This document shows positions 1 to 10,810 of a stretch of DNA of 64,000 bases, one piece after another. Positions within the stretch are counted from its first letter, which is position 1, and each line of letters opens with the position of its first letter. The position numbers were made by a program, and so were the translations under genes. Source of the stretch: Pseudomonadota bacterium (GTDB taxonomy: Bacteria > Pseudomonadota > Gammaproteobacteria > Burkholderiales > Burkholderiaceae_C); assembly GCA_021819435.1 (NCBI GenBank), contig JAKARB010000007.1:62001-126000 (forward strand). Direction: 5' to 3'. The notes below the pieces were generated by a model that was not told the DNA's origin, made no database searches, and saw only the letters and a program-made list of their open reading frames with translations.

Positions 1-47
1 AGGATCCCTTGCCCGACAACAGGTGCTGAGTGGGCATCGGCGCACCG

Positions 48-743
48 TCAGGGTGATGGCGCCGCCGACGCGGGCGGCGCCGAGCGCAAGGCACTGAACA
101 GCTGCAACTCGTGCGCGCGGTACATGGCCTGTGCGCGATTGCTCACGCCCAGCAACTGGTAGACGGCCCACAGGTGGGCCTTGACCGTGCCTTCGGCGAT
201 GCCGATTTCGCGCGCAATGACCTTGTTGGGCTTGCCTTGCAGCAGACAGCGCAGAACAGCCAGTTGTCGGGGGCTGAGCTCTTGCGGCCAGGTGGGCGCA
301 GGCTCGGCGGGCGACGGCAAGGCATCGGCGGCTGGGCCAGGCTGGCGCAAGGCCTCGGGGGGAAGGTAGGTGCCCTGGGCCAGCACCAGGCGCAAGGCCT
401 GGATGGTCACGCTCGGGTCGGTGGTCTTGGGCACGTAGCCGGCAGCGCCATGCTGGATCGCGCGCTGGATGGTTTCAGGCGATTCGTCTCCCGAGACCAC
501 CACCACGGCGGCCGCTTCGAACATCGTCTTGATCCGTGCCAGCGCCTGCATGCCCTGGCTGCCAGGCATGTTCAGGTCCATCAAGACCAGGTCGAACACC
601 TGGCCCTGAAAGGACTCGGCGTCTTCGGCCGAACTCCCCTGCTCGACGCGCACGGACGGCTCCAGCCCCATCAGCAGGCCCTTGAGGCCTTCGCGAAAGA
701 GGGGGTGGTCGTCGAGCAAGAGGACGCGCATGCCGGGATTCAT
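48..743 (-). CDS. NarL/FixJ-family response regulator
   Basis: This 231-residue protein has an N-terminal receiver domain and a C-terminal LuxR-type helix-turn-helix. The receiver keeps the acidic pair D11/D12, the phospho-acceptor D56 (LMDLNMP) and the conserved lysine K106. The HTH spans about 156-212 (ELSPRQLAVLRCLLQGK) and follows a Pro/Ala-rich linker. It should be a phosphorylation-dependent DNA-binding protein in the cytoplasm. No kinase lies next to it inside the window, and a partner could lie beyond the left edge. The start could also be the ATG four codons downstream (MRVLLLDD). Family assignment is secure; the target genes are unknown. Confidence 0.92.
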   Translation of the reverse strand: MNPGMRVLLLDDHPLFREGLKGLLMGLEPSVRVEQGSSAEDAESFQGQVFDLVLMDLNMPGSQGMQALARIKTMFEAAAVVVVSGDESPETIQRAIQHGAAGYVPKTTDPSVTIQALRLVLAQGTYLPPEALRQPGPAADALPSPAEPAPTWPQELSPRQLAVLRCLLQGKPNKVIAREIGIAEGTVKAHLWAVYQLLGVSNRAQAMYRAHELQLFSALRSAPPASAAPSP

Positions 744-1070
744 GTCGGGATGTTACCGAAGGCCCCTGCCGTTGAAGGGGACTAAACGTTGGTTTAGCCA
801 TCCGATGAGGGGGCGAGCCCCGATGCAGGTGTAACGTTCGGGGTAGATGCACATTTCTTCACGCCGCGAGGCGAAACGATACAAAAAAGGCGTCTGCTCA
901 GGGAAACGGTGGTGTTCGCGCCGCCCTCGTGAGGCCACCTGCCGGGACGTCCTGGCAGGTGGCTGATTCGGGCCCTGCCCTCCCCCCAAGCTGTACCCAC
1001 CGAGGCTGCGGTTCCCCACGCCGGCCACGGCTTCGGTGCTGACCTGGCCATTGGCGCGACAATGCCGCGC
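744..1070. other. gene-free stretch with inverted repeats
   Basis: This stretch separates a leftward regulator from rightward thiL and should hold both promoters. I see no convincing coding sequence in it. It holds a perfect 10-bp inverted repeat (arms 934-943 and 954-963, GCCACCTGCC / GGCAGGTGGC), with a few further pairs possible inside the loop and no T-run after it. A weaker 6-bp inverted repeat lies at 818-823 / 838-843 (CCCCGA / TCGGGG). Their function is unknown. Confidence 0.5.
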
Positions 1071-2057
1071 ATGAGCCTCGGTGAATTCGACCTGATCGCG
1101 CGCTACTTCCATCGCCCACCCGGAGCCGGCCCGCGCCGAGCCATCGTCGGCAATGGCGACGACTGCGCCGTCATCGCGCCTGCTGCGGGCATGCAGCTCG
1201 CGCTGTCCACCGACACCCTGGTCGAAGGCCGGCACTTCCTGTCCACCGTCAACCCGGCCCGCCTGGGCCACAAGGCGCTGGCGGTCAACCTCTCTGACCT
1301 CGCGGCCTGCGGCGCCCGCCCCCTGGGCTTCACACTGGCGCTGACCCTGCCGCGCGTCGAGGAAAACTGGCTGGCGAGCTTTGCGCGCGGCCTGCTCGAC
1401 CTCGCCGACAAGCACGACTGCGAGCTGCTCGGCGGCGACACGACCGCCGGTCCGCTGGCCATCGGCATCACCGTCTTCGGCGAGGTGCCGGCGGGGCAGG
1501 CGCTGCTGCGCGGCGGCGCGCGCGTGGGCGACGACATCTGGGTCAGCGGCCACCCGGGCGAAGCCCGCCTCGCACTGGAAGCGTTTCGCGGCAGCCTTCG
1601 CCCTCCACTGGACGGCGACGCCTTAGAAGCCTGCCGGCTGGCGATGGAATGCCCCACCCCACGCGTGGCGCTGGGCGAAGGGCTGCGCGGACGGGCGAGC
1701 GCCGCCATCGACGTGTCCGATGGCCTGCTGGGCGACCTCGGCCACATCCTCGCTCGCAGCCACGTGGGCGCCGACCTGTTCGCAGACGACTTGCCGCGCA
1801 GTCGCTGGCTGCTGCAGCGCCCCGACGCCGAACAGCTCGACTGCATCCTTGCTGGCGGCGATGATTACGAACTGCTGTTCACGGCGGCACCAGCTCAACG
1901 CACGGACATCGCAGCGCTGGGCGTGAACCTGAGCCTGCCGCTGACACGCATCGGCCGCATCCGCGCCGAGCCGGGGCGCACGATCTGGTCGGCCGGGCGA
2001 GGCCAGCCCTTGGCGGACCGCTGGGTGTCATTCGATCATTTCAAGGGGGGTGCATGA
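1071..2057 (+). CDS. thiL: thiamine-monophosphate kinase
   Basis: ThiL phosphorylates thiamine monophosphate to the coenzyme thiamine diphosphate with ATP, the last step of thiamine synthesis. The protein starts MSLGEFDLIARYF, typical of the family, and carries the N-terminal metal/nucleotide segment GNGDDCAVI, LLGGDTT, and the late GGDDYELLFT motif. Its length of about 328 residues is normal. An upstream ATG at 1062 would add three residues; I prefer 1071 because family members usually begin at MSLGEF. The stop overlaps the start of pgpA by 4 bases (ATGA), so the two are translationally coupled. Confidence 0.95.
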   Translation: MSLGEFDLIARYFHRPPGAGPRRAIVGNGDDCAVIAPAAGMQLALSTDTLVEGRHFLSTVNPARLGHKALAVNLSDLAACGARPLGFTLALTLPRVEENWLASFARGLLDLADKHDCELLGGDTTAGPLAIGITVFGEVPAGQALLRGGARVGDDIWVSGHPGEARLALEAFRGSLRPPLDGDALEACRLAMECPTPRVALGEGLRGRASAAIDVSDGLLGDLGHILARSHVGADLFADDLPRSRWLLQRPDAEQLDCILAGGDDYELLFTAAPAQRTDIAALGVNLSLPLTRIGRIRAEPGRTIWSAGRGQPLADRWVSFDHFKGGA

Positions 2058-2644
2058 GCACCGACAGCGCGCAACCGCCACGCCGGCCGAGCATCGGCCT
2101 GATGTTTGCCCACCCGGCCCATGTGCTGGCATTCGGCGCGGGCAGCGGCCTCAGCCCCATCGCGCCCGGCACCGTCGGCACGCTGTGGGGCTGGGTCAGC
2201 TTCCTGGTCATCCAGCGGGCGCTGTCGCACACCCTGGCGGGACCGATGCTCGACATTGCCTGGGCCCTGATCCTCGCGTTCGGCTGGCTGATCGGCTGCT
2301 GGGCCTGCACCCGCACCGCGCAGGCACTGCGCACGGCCGATCCGGGCTCGGTGGTGTTCGACGAGATCTGGGCCTTCTGGCTGGTGCTCTGGCTGATGTC
2401 GCCGGTGGACCTGGCTGGGCAGGTCCTGGCCTTCGTGGCATTCCGCTTCTTCGATGCCGCCAAGCCGGGACCGGTGGGCTGGGCCGACCGCCTCTTCAAG
2501 TTGCGGCCAGGTCAGCCCATCGGCTGGGGCCAGGGCGTGGGCATCATGCTCGACGACCTGGTGGCCGCCGCCTGCACGTTGTTCGTGCTGGCGCTGGCTG
2601 TGGTGGTGCGCCAAGGTGGGGTCACCGCCGGGGTGCTGGGCTGA
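2054..2644 (+). CDS. pgpA: phosphatidylglycerophosphatase A
   Basis: This 196-residue inner-membrane phosphatase removes the phosphate from phosphatidylglycerophosphate to give phosphatidylglycerol. The family signature is visible: FGAGSGLSPIAPGTVGT near the N-terminus, DEIWAFWLVLW in the middle, and the GWADRL ... GVGIMLDDLVAA region with acidic residues near the C-terminus, between hydrophobic helices. It overlaps thiL by 4 bases and precedes pncC by 18 bases. The thiL-pgpA-pncC order is common in Proteobacteria. Confidence 0.95.
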   Translation: MSTDSAQPPRRPSIGLMFAHPAHVLAFGAGSGLSPIAPGTVGTLWGWVSFLVIQRALSHTLAGPMLDIAWALILAFGWLIGCWACTRTAQALRTADPGSVVFDEIWAFWLVLWLMSPVDLAGQVLAFVAFRFFDAAKPGPVGWADRLFKLRPGQPIGWGQGVGIMLDDLVAAACTLFVLALAVVVRQGGVTAGVLG

Positions 2645-2662
2645 ACACGTCAGGAGCGCCAC

Positions 2663-3181
2663 ATGGACACCCATTCGCTGCATGTCACCGTCGAAGCCCT
2701 CGCCAGCCTGCTGCTGGCTCGCGGGCAGATGCTCGCCACGGCTGAATCCTGCACAGGCGGGCTGATCGCGGCGAGTTGCACCGAGCTGGCAGGTTCGAGC
2801 GCCTGGTTCGAGCGTGGCTTCGTGACCTACAGCAACGAGGCCAAGACCGAGCTGCTGGGCGTGCCGGCCGAGCTCATCGCACGCCATGGCGCGGTCAGCG
2901 AAGAGGTGGCCCGGGCGATGGCCTCGGGGGCCTTGCGCCACTCGCGCGCCGACATCGCCGTGGCCGTCACCGGCATCGCGGGGCCGACGGGGGGCAGCGA
3001 TGCCAAGCCGGTGGGCACGGTGTGGCTGGCCTGGGCACAACGCGCCGAGGACGACGATGGCCGAGCCACCATGGCCGTGCACGCCGAGAAAGTGTGGTTC
3101 CCGGGGGCCCGCCAAGCCGTGCGTGGTGCCACCGTGGCGCGCGCGCTGGCCGGGGTGCGCAACCGGCTGGTGCCGCTTTGA
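2663..3181 (+). CDS. pncC: nicotinamide-nucleotide amidohydrolase (CinA C-terminal domain)
   Basis: PncC deamidates nicotinamide mononucleotide to nicotinate mononucleotide in pyridine nucleotide salvage. At 172 residues this is the stand-alone C-terminal CinA domain, without the N-terminal COG1058 domain. Family motifs seen are ATAESCTGGLIAA, GFVTYSNEAK and AVTGIAGPTGGSDAKPVGTVWLA. It is the last gene of the thiL-pgpA-pncC unit and converges on the small membrane protein gene that ends at 3197. Confidence 0.94.
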   Translation: MDTHSLHVTVEALASLLLARGQMLATAESCTGGLIAASCTELAGSSAWFERGFVTYSNEAKTELLGVPAELIARHGAVSEEVARAMASGALRHSRADIAVAVTGIAGPTGGSDAKPVGTVWLAWAQRAEDDDGRATMAVHAEKVWFPGARQAVRGATVARALAGVRNRLVPL

Positions 3182-3196
3182 GATGATCGCGGGGTT

Positions 3197-3571
3197 TCAG
3201 CCCCGGGGCGGCATGGGAAGGCGCGGGCCCATCAGGCGCTCCAGCGCCGCGTCGATGACCATGCCCCACAGGCTGTAGAGGATCGAGCCCAGCAAGGCCT
3301 GCCAGAAGCCATGCACCTGGAAGTCATCGAGCAGGTAGCCCGCGAACTGGAACATCAGCGCATTGATGACAAAAAGGAAGAGCCCCAGCGTCAACACCGT
3401 GACAGGCAGGGTCAGCACGATGAGCAGCGGCCGCACGAAAGCATTGAGCAGCCCGATGACGAAGGCGGCCCACATCGCGCTGCCGAAGGTGCTGACCGAG
3501 ATGCCGAGGTTCCATTGGGCCAGCATGAGGAGGGCGGCTGCCAGCAGCAGCCAGCGGACGATCACTTTCAT
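3197..3571 (-). CDS. YvlD/phage-holin-family small membrane protein
   Basis: The predicted 124-residue protein (start MKVIVRWLLLAAALLML) has four hydrophobic segments with a short basic tail. The motif GLLNAFVRPLLIVLTLPVTVLTLGLF is shortened here to its key part, NAFVRPLL-x5-LPVTVLTLG, the hallmark of the YvlD (DUF360) family of inner-membrane proteins of unknown function. The chosen start drops a non-conserved N-terminal extension. From memory, many Burkholderiales carry a gene of this family between ahcY and metF; here it lies about 30 kb from them. Confidence 0.85.
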   Translation of the reverse strand: MKVIVRWLLLAAALLMLAQWNLGISVSTFGSAMWAAFVIGLLNAFVRPLLIVLTLPVTVLTLGLFLFVINALMFQFAGYLLDDFQVHGFWQALLGSILYSLWGMVIDAALERLMGPRLPMPPRG

Positions 3572-3672
3572 GCCGCAAGGATAGCCCAGGCAGGGAGGCA
3601 CCGGATGGCGGCCATCGTTGCTTTCCGTCAAGATGTCAACCATCCAGCCTCGGCTGATGTGCGGCCACCAAG

Positions 3673-7628
<3,956 letters not shown>

Positions 7629-7632
7629 AGCC

Positions 7633-8898
7633 ATGAAGAAGGTCGCCCGCTTCACATGGCTCGCTGGCGTGGGCCTGTTGGCGGCAAGCGCCAGTTGGGC
7701 GCAGGCAGTCGACTCGACGTTCTCCGGTTTCGGCACGCTCGGCTACGCCATCTCCGACCAGCCCTGGGTTTACCAACGCCACATCGACGACAGCGGCACC
7801 TGGTGGCGCGACACGCGACTGGGCGCGCAACTCGACACGCGCTTCACCCCGGCGTGGTCGGCCACCGTGCAACTGACCTTGTCTCCCTCGACGCGCCACG
7901 ACCGCGAGTGGGCGACCGAAGTGGCCTGGGCCTTCGCCGCCTGGCGACCCGACAACGACTGGCAGGTGCGCGCGGGCAAGCAGCGCATCCCCCTGTTCCT
8001 GAACTCCGAGAACCTCGACGTGGGCCAGACCTATGCCCTGGCGCGCCTGCCGGCCGAGGTGTACTCGCTGCTGCCCAACAACGACTTCACCGGCCTGTCG
8101 GTGACGCGCGCCTGGCAGCACGGTGCGGGCGAGCTCTCTGCGGATGTCTACGGCGGCCGGGCGCGGCTCTCCATCCGCCTGCACAGCAGCGACCAGGGCA
8201 CCAGCCACATGAGCGCCGACACCGACCTCCTCGGCGCTGTGCTCACCTGGCGCGCGCCGGCCATGACCTGGCGCCTGGGGTTGCATCACGCCCGCAGCGA
8301 GCGGGTCGACGGCCAACGCCTGCCCAGCGCCTTCCCCTTCGTCGACCTGGGCGGCGGCATGGGCTACTACCGCGTTTCAGAACAACTGCCGGGGCCGCCC
8401 ATCCCCACCACGCGGGCGATCGTCAACCAGGTGATCAACCTGGCCGCCGATGCGCAACTGGCACCCGGCTGGCGGTTGACGGGTGAATTCGCACGGGTCT
8501 TCCAGCGGCGCACGTCGCTGGGCACCGACCTCGCGGGCGCCTACATCGCCGTGCTGCACGAAATGGGGGCGGTCACGCCTTATGCACTGATCGCGCGCCA
8601 ACAGAGCATGGGCGGCTCCCGCATGATCGCCAAGCGCTTGTATCAAGCAGCGGGCCAGGGCAGCGAAGACCTGTCCGTCGCGCAGCGCGCGGCCGCCGAA
8701 ACCGGCATCCAGCTCTACGACCAGACCAGCTTCGGCATCGGCGCAGCCTGGGCGGTGAACCCGCGAGGCCAGCTCAAGGCCGAGTGGATGCGCACCCGCA
8801 TCGGCGAAGGCTCCTACCTGGTCGACAGCCCGCGCGGGCAGCGCGTGCACGACGACAGCGTGCAGGTCTGGTCGCTGAACTACAGCTTTGCCTTCTGA
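7633..8898 (+). CDS. outer-membrane beta-barrel (porin-like) protein
   Basis: The 421-residue product has a clear signal peptide ending in SWAQA (about 1-25) and a body of alternating polar and hydrophobic strands. It ends in an aromatic residue (WSLNYSFAF), typical of outer-membrane barrels inserted by the Bam machinery. The start ATG follows the phosphodiesterase stop by 4 bases, so it belongs to the same operon as the kinase and HD-GYP genes. I cannot name the substrate. It is not the classical OmpC-type porin found near 51.8 kb. Confidence 0.8.
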   Translation: MKKVARFTWLAGVGLLAASASWAQAVDSTFSGFGTLGYAISDQPWVYQRHIDDSGTWWRDTRLGAQLDTRFTPAWSATVQLTLSPSTRHDREWATEVAWAFAAWRPDNDWQVRAGKQRIPLFLNSENLDVGQTYALARLPAEVYSLLPNNDFTGLSVTRAWQHGAGELSADVYGGRARLSIRLHSSDQGTSHMSADTDLLGAVLTWRAPAMTWRLGLHHARSERVDGQRLPSAFPFVDLGGGMGYYRVSEQLPGPPIPTTRAIVNQVINLAADAQLAPGWRLTGEFARVFQRRTSLGTDLAGAYIAVLHEMGAVTPYALIARQQSMGGSRMIAKRLYQAAGQGSEDLSVAQRAAAETGIQLYDQTSFGIGAAWAVNPRGQLKAEWMRTRIGEGSYLVDSPRGQRVHDDSVQVWSLNYSFAF

Positions 8899-8908
8899 AG
8901 GAACGGCA

Positions 8909-9367
8909 TTGCCTCAGCGAACCCGCCTCCACCTGATGATCGCGCTGCTCGCCGCGCTGGGGCTGCTCGGGCTGCTGGCTCCGCTGGCGCGCGCGGCCGT
9001 CGTGGTGGTGGCGCACCCCGGGCTGCGCAAGCTCGACGTGACCACCGTCGAACGCATCTACACCGGCAGGGTGGTTGAGCTGGACGGCCAAGCTGTGGCG
9101 CCGGTCAACCTGCCACCACAAAACCCCTTGCGCCAGCGCTTCCTCAAGGACTTCATGCAGCGCGACGAGCCCAGCTACCTCGCCTATTGGACGGTGCGGC
9201 GCTACGTGGGCAAAGGCGTGCCGCCCAAGGAGTTGGGCAGTGTTTCCGAGGTGCTCATGCACGTGCTGCACAACCCGGGCGCCATCGGCTACATGGATGA
9301 AACCGACGTGCCACCCGGGGTGAACATCGTCGCGCGTGGCGCAAAACCGGTGCCTGCGGCACCATGA
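8909..9367 (+). CDS. short phosphate-binding-protein-like periplasmic protein
   Basis: About 152 residues, with a signal peptide (LMIALLAALGLLGLLAPLARA) and then VVVVAHPGLRKLDVTTVERIYTGRVVELDGQ, of which the key part is the TVERIYTG segment. Later comes NPGAIGYMDE. These are features of short PstS-like substrate-binding proteins (about 150 residues against about 330 in true PstS). The best start is the TTG at 8909, preceded by GAAGGA; an ATG at 8936 is the alternative. It follows the outer-membrane protein gene by 10 bases. Such short proteins often sit beside sensor kinases and may supply the ligand rather than feed a transporter; this is inference. Confidence 0.75.
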   Translation: MPQRTRLHLMIALLAALGLLGLLAPLARAAVVVVAHPGLRKLDVTTVERIYTGRVVELDGQAVAPVNLPPQNPLRQRFLKDFMQRDEPSYLAYWTVRRYVGKGVPPKELGSVSEVLMHVLHNPGAIGYMDETDVPPGVNIVARGAKPVPAAP

Positions 9368-9410
9368 CCTCCATGTCGTTCAAGATCTTTCAAGCAAGCA
9401 GGAGGTCCCC

Positions 9411-9719
9411 GTGGACCTGACCCGTTGGGCCTCGGCACTGGTCGTGCTCGTGTGCGTGCTGATGCTGGCGCGGCTGATGCTGCCGGCGCCCCGGCGCGCG
9501 CGTTTCGATGACGCCTTGCTGCGACGCTGGCGCCAATTGCCCCAGGTCCCCCAGGCGCTGAAGCAGCGCTGGCACCGCTTGCGGCACGGCCGGCGCCACC
9601 GCGAGAACGCGGAGCAAATGGCGCGCGACGCCATCGAGCGGGCACGCAAAACACCGGTCGAACGCGAAGGCAATGTGATCAAGCCGGATGCCTTCAAAGG
9701 GCCGCGCAAACCGCATTGA
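9411..9719 (+). CDS. small single-pass membrane protein, unknown function
   Basis: I do not recognise this 102-residue protein. A hydrophobic segment (about 7-25) is followed by a strongly basic, arginine-rich cytoplasmic tail. I chose the GTG at 9411 because a perfect AGGAGG lies at 9400-9405, 5 bases upstream. An in-frame GTG at 9336 would overlap the preceding gene and has no comparable ribosome binding site. It is the last gene of the signalling operon that begins at 3673 and may be an accessory of the sensor. Confidence 0.6.
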   Translation: MDLTRWASALVVLVCVLMLARLMLPAPRRARFDDALLRRWRQLPQVPQALKQRWHRLRHGRRHRENAEQMARDAIERARKTPVEREGNVIKPDAFKGPRKPH

Positions 9720-9768
9720 GCCCCGCCCCCCGCACGGACGCCGCAGAAAAGCCCCGCTCAGTGCGATC

Positions 9769-10737
9769 TCAACGCTTTGCCTGCGCCCGCCAAGCGTCCA
9801 GTTGCTCGGCCCAGTTGCGACGAGCCCCAAGGTAAGCCGGCACCACCGCCGACATCGATGTGGGCGAAATGCCCAGCGCCGGCAAACCAGGTAGCTTGCC
9901 GGCCAGCACGTTCGGCACCTTCATCGAATCCAGGTTGTCCGTCGACATCAGGGGCTCGCCTGGCAACCACGCCATCGCCCGGGCCTGCAAACGCCCCGCC
10001 GCCAGCGGCAGGGGCAACACGGGGCGGGGATGCCCGCTCCAACGCCCCGCCAGCTTGACCAGCTCGGCCAAGGTGCACACGTCGGGGCCGCCCAGCTCGA
10101 AGGTGCGCCCCACCGACACGGCCGGATCGGCCAGGCAACGCACGATGGCGGCCGCCACATCCTCCACCCACACCGGCTGGAAGCGTGACTCGCCACCGGC
10201 CAGCGGCATCACCGGGAAAAGGCGCTGCAACGTCGCAAAGAGGTTGAAGAAGCGGTCGTGCGCCCCGAAGATCACGCTTGGGCGCAGCACCGTCAGGTCC
10301 AGGCCATTGACGCGCAGGGCCTGCTCGCCCTCGGCCTTGGTGCGCAGGTAATGCGAGGGCGCGGCAGTCGGGTCGTCGCTCACACCCAAGGCGCTCACGT
10401 GCACCAAGCGCCTCACGCCCACCTTCACGCACTCCTCGGCCAGGCGCTGGCAGAGATCCACATGGGCGTGCTCGAAGTCATCGGGCCGGCCATGCAGGAT
10501 GGCCACCAGGTTGACGACGGCATCGGCGCCTTGGAGCAGGCGCTGCAAAGCGCGGTCCTGGTTGACATCGGCCTCGATCACATCGACCTGGGGCAGCGGC
10601 AGCAGGTGGCGCGCGCGGGCGCGGCGGCGGGTCGGCACCACGATGCGGGCGGCGCCCAGCGCCGGGTGGGCCGCGAGCTGTTCGCACACGGAGCGGCCCA
10701 CGAAGCCTGAGCCGCCGAGGATGAGGATGCGCTTCAT
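9769..10737 (-). CDS. NAD(P)-binding NDUFA9/epimerase-like protein
   Basis: The 322-residue protein begins MKRILILGGSGFVGRSVCE, with the Rossmann glycine motif GGSGFVG at residues 8-14. It continues with VSALG and a YLRTKAEGE segment in place of the canonical YxxxK of short-chain dehydrogenases. It matches the atypical SDR group related to mitochondrial complex I subunit NDUFA9, often annotated complex I NDUFA9 subunit family protein in Burkholderiales. A strong AGGAGG lies just upstream of the chosen ATG. The role is probably NAD(P)H binding in respiratory or quinone-linked metabolism, but this is not shown. Confidence 0.85.
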   Translation of the reverse strand: MKRILILGGSGFVGRSVCEQLAAHPALGAARIVVPTRRRARARHLLPLPQVDVIEADVNQDRALQRLLQGADAVVNLVAILHGRPDDFEHAHVDLCQRLAEECVKVGVRRLVHVSALGVSDDPTAAPSHYLRTKAEGEQALRVNGLDLTVLRPSVIFGAHDRFFNLFATLQRLFPVMPLAGGESRFQPVWVEDVAAAIVRCLADPAVSVGRTFELGGPDVCTLAELVKLAGRWSGHPRPVLPLPLAAGRLQARAMAWLPGEPLMSTDNLDSMKVPNVLAGKLPGLPALGISPTSMSAVVPAYLGARRNWAEQLDAWRAQAKR

Positions 10738-10810
10738 CGTGAACCTCCTGAGAAGCTGGCGCGACGCACACGTGCCAGCGATCGACGCGAGAGCAGTGGT
10801 CGTCGGGCCA

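Noticed and set aside
2036..3115. A 359-codon open frame on the minus strand over pgpA and pncC
   Set aside because: Both plus-strand genes have strong family motifs; the antisense frame has none.
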